Source of the DNA: Bacillota bacterium
Lineage (GTDB): Bacteria > Bacillota > Clostridia > Acetivibrionales > DSM-1351
DNA: 64,000 bases
Direction of reading: 5' to 3'
NCBI GenBank assembly: GCA_023416275.1
Contig: JAEZIB010000029.1
Span: forward strand, 1-64,000
How positions within the stretch are numbered: position 1 is the first letter of the stretch; the number at the start of each line of letters is the position of its first letter. Position numbers and translations under genes: made by a program. Positions 52,492 through 62,823 of this stretch are shown piece by piece. A model generated the notes under the pieces. It saw nothing but the letters and a program-made list of their open reading frames with translations, did no database searches and was not told the origin of the DNA.

Positions 52492-53856
52492 GTGTATTTA
52501 AATCGGGTAGAAAAAATACTATTGTTTCTTGATAACAAAAGTAGTAGATATCATTTTTTAAGGGTACTTATTGAGAATGCGAAGTACATATTAAAAAATA
52601 AGTTTCTTATAGAGTTTTTAAAAAATATGAGTATGATTTTTATATTCAAAGTGCTTACTCAGGTAATTTTTACAGTCATGTCAATAGTGGCTGCAAGAGA
52701 GCTTGGGCCAAGTGACATGGGGAATATAGCTATTATAAATAACATATCAAATTTTTTAATGATTCCTATGGTAATGGGAATAAATATATCAATGAATAAG
52801 TACTTACCTGTTTTAGATGAAAAAGAACAGAAGGAAATGATCTCAAGTACAATAATAAGCAATATTCCTTTAGCAATTATATTGGTGACAGTATATACCT
52901 TATTCTCTAATAAAATATGCAGCACTTTTCATATTACAAACTCCTTTATGATTAGTTCGTTGATTTTATGTGTTTTAATTAGCTATAATTCCATCTCTGA
53001 GTCCTTTTTAAGGGGACAAAAAAAATTCAAGCAGATATGTTATCTTAAATTGGCTTTTACTCTTACATTTGCAATAATCCTATGTGTGCAATTTTACTTT
53101 ATGGGTAGTCGGGATATCTCTTCATATTTAAGCACTAATTATATAGCTTACGCGGTATTCATAATTGGAGCTTTGCTGTTAACTGGAGTAAGGCATCTTA
53201 AATTCAATAGAAAAATGGTGGCGTCAGTATACTCATATGGATTTATTAATATGTTAGGCGCGGCATTGAATATATTTCTGACTAGCTGTGATTTATTTTT
53301 TGTAAAATCTTTTTGCTCATCTGTTGATACTGGTTTATATTCTGTTTATATGGGCAATGCAAAAAGTCTACTCGGACTTCTTTTTTTTGAAATATTCGGG
53401 GTGGTATTCTTACCAGCTATTGCTTCTATGGACAAACAAAAAGTATATAAAAATATTATCAAATACAGTGTTCCGACATTTATAGCAGTATTTTGTGCGG
53501 GTGTACTTTGGTCCACACTTTCAATTTTTCTGTACGGAAATAAATATGAATACAACATCTTATTCGTTCTTCTGGTCTCAGCTTCACTGGCAGTTACGTT
53601 TATATATCAATTATTCTGTTTTACCATAGCCATGGAAGGAACAGCTGAAGCGAGATTTACTCTAATCACAGGGGCTTTGCCGCTGCCAATGGCGATATTC
53701 TTACAATTCATTCTTACCAAATACTGGGGTATTACTGGCACGTTTGTTGCAGTCTTAATAGTAAACATAATCCTGCTTTTTACACTGCTTTTATCAGTTC
53801 GTTGGTATAGAGCGAAAAAGAAACAAAATACAAAGGAAGGAAGAATATCATGCTAA
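52492..53856 (+). CDS. Oligosaccharide flippase (Wzx/MATE-like)
   Basis: A GTG start with AAAGGAG. The 454-residue protein has about 12 membrane helices and the polysaccharide-transporter pattern (QVIFTVMSIVAARELGPSDMG near residue 60). The last helices end in a basic tail (RWYRAKKKQN). It probably moves a lipid-linked glycan across the membrane. It overlaps the next glycosyltransferase gene by seven bases. Confidence 0.82.
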   Translation: MYLNRVEKILLFLDNKSSRYHFLRVLIENAKYILKNKFLIEFLKNMSMIFIFKVLTQVIFTVMSIVAARELGPSDMGNIAIINNISNFLMIPMVMGINISMNKYLPVLDEKEQKEMISSTIISNIPLAIILVTVYTLFSNKICSTFHITNSFMISSLILCVLISYNSISESFLRGQKKFKQICYLKLAFTLTFAIILCVQFYFMGSRDISSYLSTNYIAYAVFIIGALLLTGVRHLKFNRKMVASVYSYGFINMLGAALNIFLTSCDLFFVKSFCSSVDTGLYSVYMGNAKSLLGLLFFEIFGVVFLPAIASMDKQKVYKNIIKYSVPTFIAVFCAGVLWSTLSIFLYGNKYEYNILFVLLVSASLAVTFIYQLFCFTIAMEGTAEARFTLITGALPLPMAIFLQFILTKYWGITGTFVAVLIVNIILLFTLLLSVRWYRAKKKQNTKEGRISC

Positions 53857-55109
53857 AGTTCAGTTTTATTATTCCTGCTTATAACAATGATAAGCTATTA
53901 ATTAATACACTTACAGCTTTAAATATGCAAAAAGGCTATGGAATTAATGATTATGAAGTTATTGTCGTGGATGATGGGTCACCGATAAGGCTAATTGACT
54001 CTATAAGGTTTGTTCCTAAAAATTATCAGTTGCAATATGTTTATATAAAAAGAGATAAAGATTCCTGCAGGTCTGCCGCAAGAAACAAAGGATTGGCTGT
54101 TGCAAAAGGGGAAATTATTATTTTTATTGATTCAGATATGATAGTAAATGAAAATTATTTGTACGAGGTAGATAGATGCTTTAAGAGTGCTTGTGAAATA
54201 GGACAACACATTTGTTTAATGTCTACGCGCATATATGCAGATAGAGAAATTACACCTGTAGAAATTAAAGAAAAATCAGCTTTTGCTTCTTATAATTATA
54301 AAACAAAAAACATTCAGTACTTTGAAAACAGGCACGTTATTTTTAATAAGGCCTCGTATAACGCTAATTTAATTATAGCTCCCTGGCTTTTCACTTACAG
54401 CTGTAATTTGGCAATCCAAAAAAAGGATATTGATCTTATCAGTGGATTTGATGAAAATTTTAAAGGCTGGGGTTATGAAGACCTTGATTTCGGATATCAG
54501 CTATATAAAAATGGCGTAAAAATTGTTTTAAACTCTAGAATGGAGGCAATCCATCAATATCATGGGGAAAAATCTTTGTTTTTTTCATGGGCTGTTGATA
54601 AATCTAATCAGCATATATCTAACGGCAATTATTTCTTTGAAAAAAACAAGGATATAGAAAGTATTATCCCATATTTTCATAATAGAAAAAGTTATAACCT
54701 TCTTCGAAAGTATAAATTGAATTTTCTTATTTCATTAAATTTATTTGGATTAAGAGAAACAAAAGGCAGAAAGATATATAGAATTCATTTTGAAAATAGC
54801 GAAGAACTCAATATTGTAAAAAAACAACTAGATGACCTATCAAAAAGTGATACTGAAAGTATCGTTTATATATACGATTATACAGAAAATACTGATTTGG
54901 ATATTTGGGTTCAATTAATGGACAGTAATAAATGTCTAGTTAAATACTGGCCTAGCTCTAGAGCAGGAAGAAATATTACGATGAGAGCATTTTTCATATT
55001 ATTTATGCTCAACTCAGTAGCACTGGGAATCTACCTGAAAATACATGCTGTCTTTACAGCGTTATATAAATTGTGCAGGAAAATACTACCCAAAAGTGTT
55101 GAGAGCTGA
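53850..55109 (+). CDS. Family 2 glycosyltransferase with galactosyltransferase-type C-terminus
   Basis: A 419-residue protein. FSFIIPAYNNDKLLINTL opens the GT-A fold, VVDDGSP and FIDSDM (DxD) bind the metal/nucleotide-sugar, and GFDENFKGWGYEDLDFGYQL is the acceptor-side ED motif. About 130 further residues follow and end in a hydrophobic segment near residue 395. It is overlapped by the flippase gene, in the same operon. Confidence 0.85.
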   Translation: MLKFSFIIPAYNNDKLLINTLTALNMQKGYGINDYEVIVVDDGSPIRLIDSIRFVPKNYQLQYVYIKRDKDSCRSAARNKGLAVAKGEIIIFIDSDMIVNENYLYEVDRCFKSACEIGQHICLMSTRIYADREITPVEIKEKSAFASYNYKTKNIQYFENRHVIFNKASYNANLIIAPWLFTYSCNLAIQKKDIDLISGFDENFKGWGYEDLDFGYQLYKNGVKIVLNSRMEAIHQYHGEKSLFFSWAVDKSNQHISNGNYFFEKNKDIESIIPYFHNRKSYNLLRKYKLNFLISLNLFGLRETKGRKIYRIHFENSEELNIVKKQLDDLSKSDTESIVYIYDYTENTDLDIWVQLMDSNKCLVKYWPSSRAGRNITMRAFFILFMLNSVALGIYLKIHAVFTALYKLCRKILPKSVES

Positions 55110-55118
55110 TAACTTTTT

Positions 55119-56381
55119 TTGAAAGAAAGGGATATATCTATACTTATGAATATTGCATCGTTTTCATGGGAATTTAAGCCGTTTATTAATGGAGGCCTTG
55201 GGCGTTATATTGAATATTATACAAATCATCTGATAGAGCACAATCATAATATTTGGGCCTTTGCTTGTAATACAGGGGACCTCCAACCTAAAGAGACAAA
55301 AGGTAATCTGGTAGTTTATAGGCCATTAAACTGGTTCATAAAAGTTGCTATTTCATTGTATTTACCTGGAAGTGTACATATATTTTTATATAATATATCC
55401 TCTTATATAACGTTAAGAAAGCTTGTCAGAAAACAAGAAATTGATATTATCAGCATCCATGATTGGTTGAACTGCCCGGCAGGAGTTTTGTGTGCATTAA
55501 CTTTAAAACAGCCCATTGTTTTTCATGTTCACAATACTGAATTTTCAATGATGGCTTGGAATAAAAAAACTATCCGTGGTACAATAACTAATTTTTTTGA
55601 AAGACTGATGGCCCGGTTATCATCGAAAATAATAGTACCCAGTGTAGAAATGTTTAAATTGTTGGAGGAGCAAGGGTGGGACTCAAATAAAATAAGTGTA
55701 ATTCCACACGGATTTAAATCCGACTTTGCTGGTATACATACTAAGACTGCAGTCCAGAACAAGTTTAAACAGGAGCTTTATTCTAAATTTAATATTTCAT
55801 ATGATGACAAGATTCTCTTGTTTGCGGGAAGGATTACTTATTCAAAAGGAATTTATAATTTGATTAAGGCAATGGCCTTAATAATAAAGTCCAATGCCAA
55901 TGTAAAGCTAATTGTACTTGGCTCAGGAGAGTGCGAAAAGAAAGATGCTCTTATATCTGAATTAGGATTAGTTAAAAATATACATTCCTATAACAGATTT
56001 CTTAGTCAGGAAGAGGTATTCCAGCACTATATGATCTCTGATATTTGCATTTTTCCTTCACTGTATGAACCCTTTGGTCTTGTTGCTCTTGAGGCAATGT
56101 CTTTAGGCAAGCCGGTTATTCTTGGAAATGGCTTTCCTAAAATATTGGGAGGAGCTGCAGATAATAGTTCAGCAGTGTTTGTAGATAGTACTGACCCTGA
56201 AAAAATTGCTGAAGAAATACTCTTTCTTCTAAACAATGATAAGCAGGCGCAAATATTAGGTGAAGTAGCTAGAAACTACGTGAAAAACAACTTTAATTGG
56301 GACAAATCATTTAATGATACATTAAGTGTTTATAGAGAGGCTATTGTAAAAACTGAGAAGTTAAGAGGGGATTCGAAATGA
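55119..56381 (+). CDS. Family 4 glycosyltransferase
   Basis: The frame begins at TTG 55119; an ATG at 55146 is an alternative, and neither has a clear ribosome site, but the first strand ISILMNIASF favours the TTG. The GT-B protein has FINGGLGRYIEYY at the N-terminus, FHVHNTEFSM, FAGRITYSKGI and the nucleotide-binding PSLYEPFGLVALEAMSLGKP. It transfers a sugar from a nucleotide donor with retention of configuration. The 3' end overlaps the next gene by four bases. Confidence 0.85.
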   Translation: MKERDISILMNIASFSWEFKPFINGGLGRYIEYYTNHLIEHNHNIWAFACNTGDLQPKETKGNLVVYRPLNWFIKVAISLYLPGSVHIFLYNISSYITLRKLVRKQEIDIISIHDWLNCPAGVLCALTLKQPIVFHVHNTEFSMMAWNKKTIRGTITNFFERLMARLSSKIIVPSVEMFKLLEEQGWDSNKISVIPHGFKSDFAGIHTKTAVQNKFKQELYSKFNISYDDKILLFAGRITYSKGIYNLIKAMALIIKSNANVKLIVLGSGECEKKDALISELGLVKNIHSYNRFLSQEEVFQHYMISDICIFPSLYEPFGLVALEAMSLGKPVILGNGFPKILGGAADNSSAVFVDSTDPEKIAEEILFLLNNDKQAQILGEVARNYVKNNFNWDKSFNDTLSVYREAIVKTEKLRGDSK

Positions 56382-57337
56382 ATGGAGGCTATATAGATTT
56401 ACCAAAGGTATCAATAATCATTCCTGTTTTCAATGGAGAAGCACATATAAAGGAATGTATTGAAGATTTACTGAATCAGAATTATCCAAGTGACAAAATT
56501 GAAATCATTATTGTGGATGACGGTTCAACGGATAGGACTCTGGAAATGGTGAACGATTATGAAATATGTTGTATACGCACAATTAACAAAGGACCTGCAA
56601 ATGCCAGAAACATTGGGATAAAAGCTGCAACTGGAGATATCCTGATATTTATTGATTCTGACTGTATGTCTCATAAAAATTTAGTAATTAACCACGTTTT
56701 AATGCACATGTTTTATCAAGCTACCGACCCAAGTGTTCAGATAATTGGCGGTAGTATAGAGGGGTATAACCAAAATTATTGGTCAGTTTGTGATGATTTT
56801 TGTTCATGGTATAAAAATCACCCTAGACTACCCGAGACACAAGTATTTTACCATCCAACTGCAAATATGAGCATTACAAAGCACTTAGGAAGTGTTATAA
56901 GTTTCGATGAGGAACTGAGATATGCAGAGGATTATACATTTTGTACCAATGCTATAAAAAAGGGTTATAAGATTATATTTCAACCAAAAGCGAAAGTTCT
57001 TCATATAAACCGTACAACATATAAAAGTTTTATGGGGCATGCAAAAAACTGGGCAAGTTCTCAAACTCAATTAATGGAAAAAGGGATTGTAGATGGGATA
57101 TCTATTCGTTTTTTAAATATGCATGTATACATATTCTTTATTAGTGCTATTAAAATGTTGCAGATAATATATTTTTCCATCAGAGCTAAGAGGATAAATG
57201 TAGTATTATACGTACCTTTTATTTTCTTTAATACCATTTATTCTAATTATTTTGAAGTAAAGGCTAGGTGGAAACCCACATATTTTAGTGGTCTTTTGGA
57301 AGGTATTAAAAATAATAATTTAAAAAAACATAAATAA
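56378..57337 (+). CDS. Family 2 glycosyltransferase
   Basis: A 319-residue GT-A enzyme: VSIIIPVFNGEAHIKECI, VDDGSTDRT, FIDSDC (DxD) and AEDYTFCTNA (acid near the acceptor). A hydrophobic segment near residues 247-265 may tether it to the membrane. ATG overlaps the preceding stop (ATGA). Confidence 0.86.
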   Translation: MNGGYIDLPKVSIIIPVFNGEAHIKECIEDLLNQNYPSDKIEIIIVDDGSTDRTLEMVNDYEICCIRTINKGPANARNIGIKAATGDILIFIDSDCMSHKNLVINHVLMHMFYQATDPSVQIIGGSIEGYNQNYWSVCDDFCSWYKNHPRLPETQVFYHPTANMSITKHLGSVISFDEELRYAEDYTFCTNAIKKGYKIIFQPKAKVLHINRTTYKSFMGHAKNWASSQTQLMEKGIVDGISIRFLNMHVYIFFISAIKMLQIIYFSIRAKRINVVLYVPFIFFNTIYSNYFEVKARWKPTYFSGLLEGIKNNNLKKHK

Positions 57338-57377
57338 ATATTTTGTAAGTTATCTGTAATTTAAAGGAGAGATTTAT

Positions 57378-58286
57378 TTGTACTATGTGCAAAAATTAAT
57401 AAAAAAAGACATTGCTACTTCAGAGCAAAGTAATGGGTGTAAAATTATAGAACTTTTAAGAGTGCGACAATGGATTAAGAATATATTTGTGTTGGCAGGT
57501 GTATTAACCTCTTTATCTTCTTTTAATACATCTCTGATGTTAAAATCAATATCTGCATTCTTTTTATTTTGCGGTATATCAAGTACAGTTTATATTGTTA
57601 ATGATATCATTGATATTGAAAAGGACAAGCTGCATCCAGTAAAGAAATTCCGTGCGCTATCTTCTGGTGCTATTAAAGTACAGCACGCTGTTCTTATAAC
57701 ATCAATTTTAGGCTCATGTGTTCTGGCAGCGTCATTTATTCTCAACGTATTTTTCGGGATAATAGTTTTAGCATATTTACTAATAAACTTAGCTTACTCT
57801 TTAAAGTTGAAAGAATATGTTATCATCGACCTTATCATAATTACGACAGGGTTTGTACTGAGAACCCTTTCAGGAATGATAATCACGAGAGGGCAGATAT
57901 CATATTTGTTTTTGTTAACAATTGTTTTTCTAATGCTTTTTCTTGGATTTAATAAGCGCAAAAAGGAAATTATTCTGCTCGACGATACTTCAAAAAGTCA
58001 CCGTAAGAGTCTGGGGGAGTATTCTTTAAATTTCATTAATGAGGCTAATCCAATGCTTGCAGCTTGTGCAGTAATATCTCATTCGTTTTATGTAATTTAT
58101 GAGTTGCATTCGGGGTTTATGGTTATTACTATCCCTATTGTTTTGTATGGGGTATTACGGTATCAATATATTCTAAATGAAAAAAGCTTTGGAGAAAATC
58201 CGGAACAGGCTTTGCTAAAAGACAAACCGATGGGGATTGCTGCTCTTGCTTGGGGAATCAGTTACATAATATTTTATTTAATATAA
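57378..58286 (+). CDS. UbiA-family prenyl-phosphate sugar transferase (DPPR synthase-like)
   Basis: A TTG start with AAAGGAG. The 302-residue membrane protein has about nine helices and NDIIDIEKDKLHPVKKFRAL (near residue 73), the motif that distinguishes decaprenyl-phosphate phosphoribosyltransferases (NDxxDxxxDxxHPxKxxR). Such an enzyme loads phosphoribose on a polyprenyl phosphate. With the later epimerase and phosphatase it suggests a ribose/arabinose-type lipid-linked sugar donor. Its presence in a clostridial glycan operon is notable. Confidence 0.83.
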   Translation: MYYVQKLIKKDIATSEQSNGCKIIELLRVRQWIKNIFVLAGVLTSLSSFNTSLMLKSISAFFLFCGISSTVYIVNDIIDIEKDKLHPVKKFRALSSGAIKVQHAVLITSILGSCVLAASFILNVFFGIIVLAYLLINLAYSLKLKEYVIIDLIIITTGFVLRTLSGMIITRGQISYLFLLTIVFLMLFLGFNKRKKEIILLDDTSKSHRKSLGEYSLNFINEANPMLAACAVISHSFYVIYELHSGFMVITIPIVLYGVLRYQYILNEKSFGENPEQALLKDKPMGIAALAWGISYIIFYLI

Positions 58287-58311
58287 AAGTACCGCCAGGA
58301 GGAACTAGAAA

Positions 58312-59148
58312 ATGAAGGCAAGTATAGTAATACCAACAAAAGATAAATTATCAAGGCTTAGAGCTGTGTTAAAGGGGTTGGAAAATCAGATAACCCTGGA
58401 TATAGAAGTAATTGTTGTATTTGATGGCTGTGAAAAGTTTACATTGAATGAGTTTGATAACCTAGAATTTTCGTACAAACCTGAAAAAGTAGTTTGTGAC
58501 AAAAATGTCGGCAGAGCTGCGGCTAGAAATGTAGGAATTAAAAGAGCTAAAGGGGATATTATTATTTTTATTGATGATGATAGGATTCCTTGCAAAGACT
58601 TTATTAAAATGCATTTGGAAAACCATAAAAAAGGGAAAACAGTAGTATTAGGCGGAAGAATAGATGTGGAGCTCTCCGAAAGTGAAATTGAAGGCTTGTA
58701 TCATCTGAAAAACTTTGAAGAGATGTTTGAAGCTTTAAAATCGGAAATTAAAGATAGAGAAGTGCATAAAACTATAACTGTTAGAGCAACAGGCCCTCTT
58801 AGATGGATGAATTTCTTTACAGGGAATGTATCTATTGAAAAAACCTACCTCGAAAAGGTAGGTGGGTTTGATGAAAACTTTAAAGGCTGGGGACATGAGG
58901 ATATTGATTTGGGAATTCGTTTGGCAAAAGAGGGGCTTGTTTTTATAAAAAATGATAGTATTCCTAATTACCATCTATTACATGAGAGCAACTTTGTTGA
59001 TAAGAAAGAACAGTCTCAAGAAAACATGAAATATATGCTGAAAAAATATAAAAGAGATGCTCTTATATTTTTGGTACTCAGTTTTGCGTATATCAAGCAT
59101 GGTATAGCAGGATTGAGTATAACTGCTAAAGCTAACACTGGAGTGTAA
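58312..59148 (+). CDS. Family 2 glycosyltransferase (ED-motif type)
   Basis: A 278-residue enzyme starting MKASIVIPTKDKLSRLRAVL, with VVFDGCE, FIDDDR (DxD-like) and GFDENFKGWGHEDIDLGIRL, much like the 53850 product's GT core. Soluble, with CAGGAGGAAC upstream. Probably builds the repeating glycan. Confidence 0.85.
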   Translation: MKASIVIPTKDKLSRLRAVLKGLENQITLDIEVIVVFDGCEKFTLNEFDNLEFSYKPEKVVCDKNVGRAAARNVGIKRAKGDIIIFIDDDRIPCKDFIKMHLENHKKGKTVVLGGRIDVELSESEIEGLYHLKNFEEMFEALKSEIKDREVHKTITVRATGPLRWMNFFTGNVSIEKTYLEKVGGFDENFKGWGHEDIDLGIRLAKEGLVFIKNDSIPNYHLLHESNFVDKKEQSQENMKYMLKKYKRDALIFLVLSFAYIKHGIAGLSITAKANTGV

Positions 59149-59183
59149 ATTCACGTTAAAAATAATTTACGGGGGAATATAAA

Positions 59184-60185
59184 ATGTGTAACAATCCTTT
59201 GGTATCAGTAGTCATACCAAATTATAATTATGCTAAAACTTTGCCAAGCTGTTTTGAAGCTTTAGAAAAACAAACCTACAAAAATATTGAAATTATATTT
59301 GTAGATGATGGAAGTACAGATGACTCGGTTCAGATTGCATCAAATTTTCCATGTAAGGTTATTGTAACGCCTGTAAATAAGGGGGTTTCAGCTGTTCGTA
59401 ATCTTGGGGCTAGTCATGCATCGGGTGAAATAATATTTTTCCTAGACAGTGATGTAGCACTGTTTGAAGATGCTATAGAAAATACCGTAAAGGAGTTCAG
59501 TAAGGATAGTTCTTTAGGCTCTGTATGTGGTATCTACGCAAAAGAACCATTGTTTAACGACAGTTTGGTGGAAGAATATAGGATTTTACAGGGCCACTAT
59601 TGGAGAATAAGTTCTGAGGGCTATGTGACTGCCTCCTTCGTTTCACTGGGTGCTATAAAAAAATCGGTATTTATAGAAATTGGAGGCTTTAATGAAAATC
59701 TTGATAATTCCGAGGATATAGAACTAGGTCATAGACTGAATTTGAAGTACAATCTTCTTCTGACTAGCAAAGTTCAGGGATATCATGATGATGAATATAA
59801 AATGAAGACACTCTGCAGGAAAATGTTTGAGCGTGCAAGGCAAAGAATACCTTTTTATTTTTATAGAAAAAGTTTTACCAAAGGCTTTGAAACACCTAAG
59901 AGAGCTGTAGGATTATTTTTTGTTGGGTTAAGCTGTTTAATGCTGCCTCTATTATTGCTTCTCCCTGGACTTGCCACAGTATTGGGTCTTTTGGGATGCT
60001 TGACTATGTTTTTGATATCTGACTTCGGACAGTATAGATTTGTTAATAAAGAAAGGGGATTTGCATTTACATTGTTCTTTTATGGAGTTCATTGGGTGGT
60101 AAGTGCAGTAACTTTCTGGGGCTTTGTTAAAGGCTTTATAGATTTTATTTTTAGTAAGAAATTTAGATTAAAATATAAATATTGA
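59184..60185 (+). CDS. Family 2 glycosyltransferase with C-terminal membrane segments
   Basis: A 333-residue protein: VSVVIPNYNYAKTLPSCFEAL, VDDGSTDDS, FLDSDV (DxD) and NSEDIELGHRL. Two or three membrane segments occur after residue ~245 (VGLFFVGLSCLMLPLLLLLP). These suggest transfer at the membrane on a lipid-linked sugar. GGGG precedes ATG. Confidence 0.85.
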   Translation: MCNNPLVSVVIPNYNYAKTLPSCFEALEKQTYKNIEIIFVDDGSTDDSVQIASNFPCKVIVTPVNKGVSAVRNLGASHASGEIIFFLDSDVALFEDAIENTVKEFSKDSSLGSVCGIYAKEPLFNDSLVEEYRILQGHYWRISSEGYVTASFVSLGAIKKSVFIEIGGFNENLDNSEDIELGHRLNLKYNLLLTSKVQGYHDDEYKMKTLCRKMFERARQRIPFYFYRKSFTKGFETPKRAVGLFFVGLSCLMLPLLLLLPGLATVLGLLGCLTMFLISDFGQYRFVNKERGFAFTLFFYGVHWVVSAVTFWGFVKGFIDFIFSKKFRLKYKY

Positions 60186-60195
60186 GGTGAGGCAT

Positions 60196-61245
60196 ATGAA
60201 GAAGAGAGTATTGATTACCGGTTGTAACGGGGTCTTGGGAAGGAATTTGGTAACATATCTGAAGAAATACTTCAGTGAAGATTACCATCTAGTACTTTTG
60301 GATATCACCAAGGATGATGAACAAGAAAAGGATTTTGAGACATATCAGTGTGACATTCGAAAGAAGAATGATATAGATAGGATAATTAAGGATATTAATA
60401 TTGTAGTCCATTGTGCATCGGCATCTCCTGCGTATGATGAAGCCAAAATATATGATATCGTAATAAATGGAACTAATAATCTATTGGAAAGTGCTTTTAA
60501 TACTGGAAATGTTGAAAGGTTTATTTATATTTCATCTACGTCAGTTTATGGTGTGGCTGAAAGTATTCCCGTTAGAGAAACTGATAAGGCGCAGCCATAT
60601 GATCCGTATAATAAGGCTAAAATAGAGGCTGAAAAGTTGTGTACCGTTTGGCGGGAGAAAGGAAAATGTGTGCCCATTCTTCGGCCAAGATCTTTTTTAG
60701 GACCTGAAAGACTAGGGACCTTTGCAATTCTTTATGAATGGGCAAGCGAAGGGCGGAACTTTCCAATGCTGGGGGCTGGCAGTAACAGATATCAGATGCT
60801 TGATGTAGAAGATTTGTGTCAGGCTATATATCTGACCATGACAGTGGAAAGCCATGCTGCCAACGATATTTTTAATATAGGAGCTGGTGATTTCGGGACA
60901 ATTAGGGATGATTATCAGGCGGTATTGGATGAAGCGGGTTTTAATAAAAGAATTATTTGCTTTCCTGCAACCCTTATGTTTATTGCTCTCAGAATCCTTG
61001 AAAAATTGAAGCTATCACCATTTTATAAACGACTTTATAAAAAGCTTAATAAAGATTATTATGTTTCAATAGATAGGGCTGTAGAAAAATTAGGTTATAA
61101 GCCAAAGTACTCAAATAAGGATTCGTTGATAAGAAATTACTATTGGTATCTGGAAAGCATAAAAACAAAAACTGCTGAAATAGGTCCTGGTAATAACAAT
61201 TTGTGGAAACAGGGTGCGTTAAAGTATATTAAGCTTTTTTTCTAA
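60196..61245 (+). CDS. NAD-dependent epimerase/dehydratase (extended SDR)
   Basis: ATG 60196 is chosen over GTG 60187, which lies within the ribosome site. The 349-residue protein has GCNGVLGRNLV (NAD binding), YISSTSVYG (catalytic Ser) and YDPYNKAKIEAE (Tyr-x-x-x-Lys). It probably alters a nucleotide sugar or lipid-linked sugar. Next to the DPPR-synthase-like gene it could act in 2-epimerisation, which is inference. Confidence 0.85.
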   Translation: MKKRVLITGCNGVLGRNLVTYLKKYFSEDYHLVLLDITKDDEQEKDFETYQCDIRKKNDIDRIIKDINIVVHCASASPAYDEAKIYDIVINGTNNLLESAFNTGNVERFIYISSTSVYGVAESIPVRETDKAQPYDPYNKAKIEAEKLCTVWREKGKCVPILRPRSFLGPERLGTFAILYEWASEGRNFPMLGAGSNRYQMLDVEDLCQAIYLTMTVESHAANDIFNIGAGDFGTIRDDYQAVLDEAGFNKRIICFPATLMFIALRILEKLKLSPFYKRLYKKLNKDYYVSIDRAVEKLGYKPKYSNKDSLIRNYYWYLESIKTKTAEIGPGNNNLWKQGALKYIKLFF

Positions 61246-61283
61246 TACTTTAAGTTGATTTTATATAGCAGAGGAAAGATAAG

Positions 61284-62381
61284 ATGAAGACATTAAAAAA
61301 ACATTTACATATTTTAGTTAGAATCACATCAATATTGTGCTTTGTTTTTATGATTTGTCATATTTTATTCGCTGGAGAAATATACTTTTGGAATTTTCCA
61401 GCGAGTATTCCCACATTCTTTTTTGTAATAGTACCATTGTTGTTTCTGGTGATTGAAATAACTCTGTTTAAGGAAAGAAAACCGGTGATAATAATTATTG
61501 TTGTATTTTCTATACTAATTGGAAGCACGCAGGTTGATATAAATATATTCAAAAAGAGTAATGATATAATACCACAAACAGAAAAGCTTAAAGAATTAAA
61601 AGTATTTAATTGGAACACTGGCTGCTGGGATCAGGATAAAGACAAGGATAGTTTCTATAGCTTCTTAAAAAAACAAAATGCAGATATATACATTTTGCAG
61701 GAATACCTTTACAATTCAGCTCTTTTGAATAAAGAGAATATAGAACCTTCAAAAATTTTTAAAGTTTGCAATATAATACCTGGTTTCACTGCTGATTGTT
61801 TAGCTATAGATGATACAAAAAGAATAAATAAGGAGTTTCCGGGACACTATTTAATGACTGTCAATCAATTCGTTATTATTTCTCGTTTTCCTATTAAAAA
61901 ATATAAACTAGATTATTCAGAGCAGTACGCCTATGCGGATATTGATATAAATGGTAGAGTTATACGGTTTTTCAACACCCATATGCTTCTTCATATAGAA
62001 CCTGTTAGTCCGTTGAGGTCTTACTTTTACGATGCTTTAAACAGAAGGTATAAAGCAAGAAAGATTGCTTTTGAAGACTTGGAAAAGGATATTAAAGAGA
62101 CTACTACAGACTATTTTGTTTCTGGAGATTTCAATTCCACCAAAGCAATGGGAATTATGGATACTCTTTTTGAAGACAACATTGATGCATCAAGATTTTC
62201 TGATGATCATATGCCGTTCACATTTGAGTTTAAAGGACTTAAATTATGGAGATTTGATTATGCATTTATTAATAAATATAGTAAAAGTCTGTATATAGAA
62301 TCCATGAAAACTATGAGCCACCAAGGATTGTCTGACCACAATCCTTTATCCGTAGATTTATATATTAAGGATGGTGAATAA
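61284..62381 (+). CDS. Membrane-anchored EEP-family phosphatase/nuclease-like protein
   Basis: Three N-terminal membrane helices (within residues ~8-85) are followed by an exterior endonuclease/exonuclease/phosphatase domain: FNWNTGCW (Asn), LQEYL (Glu), FNTHML, SGDFNS (Asp/Asn), RFDYAFI and LSDHNPLSV (Asp/His). This family includes lipid phosphatases. Last gene of the operon; it could dephosphorylate the phosphoribosyl-lipid. Confidence 0.82.
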   Translation: MKTLKKHLHILVRITSILCFVFMICHILFAGEIYFWNFPASIPTFFFVIVPLLFLVIEITLFKERKPVIIIIVVFSILIGSTQVDINIFKKSNDIIPQTEKLKELKVFNWNTGCWDQDKDKDSFYSFLKKQNADIYILQEYLYNSALLNKENIEPSKIFKVCNIIPGFTADCLAIDDTKRINKEFPGHYLMTVNQFVIISRFPIKKYKLDYSEQYAYADIDINGRVIRFFNTHMLLHIEPVSPLRSYFYDALNRRYKARKIAFEDLEKDIKETTTDYFVSGDFNSTKAMGIMDTLFEDNIDASRFSDDHMPFTFEFKGLKLWRFDYAFINKYSKSLYIESMKTMSHQGLSDHNPLSVDLYIKDGE

Positions 62382-62517
62382 CTGAAAGTAAAAGTACCTT
62401 CTTAAAAAATCGATTTGAACATGGAACAGTGGCATACAGTAGTAATTCAAAGTACAAAGTATTCATTTAGTGATACAATGTATGTCCTGTTACTTGGTAG
62501 AAACTTGTACTTATTAT

Positions 62518-62823
62518 TCATTTAGCACCCACCTTATTTATGATACTTTCTAAGTAATTTTTAGCAACTATCAAGTTTATTTTAGCGTTATCACGCTTCT
62601 CTGATGCACTAGTGAATTTTGCTTTAGCATTTTTATAGTTAGTCCTTGCGTTTTCTAAATTCTGTTTATCCGCTGTTAAAGACCCTAAAGGTGCTGGTCC
62701 GTTGGCGGATAAGTCTGCTTGTGTAATAAGATCTAAGTATATTTTATTAGATTCAGTTAATGCATCATCAGTACTAAATAATCTTTCTTCTACAGCCCAA
62801 TATTCCTCTTCTGTTTTTTCCAA
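62518..62823 (-). CDS. Small coiled-coil protein or fragment
   Basis: A ~101-residue frame with a TTG start, in which residues 50-95 form a heptad-rich helix (ADKQNLENARTNYKNAKAKF). Upstream the frame is open only a further ~13 codons. I do not recognise it. It may be a genuine small protein or the end of a longer helical gene. Confidence 0.4.
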   Translation of the reverse strand: MEKTEEEYWAVEERLFSTDDALTESNKIYLDLITQADLSANGPAPLGSLTADKQNLENARTNYKNAKAKFTSASEKRDNAKINLIVAKNYLESIINKVGAK

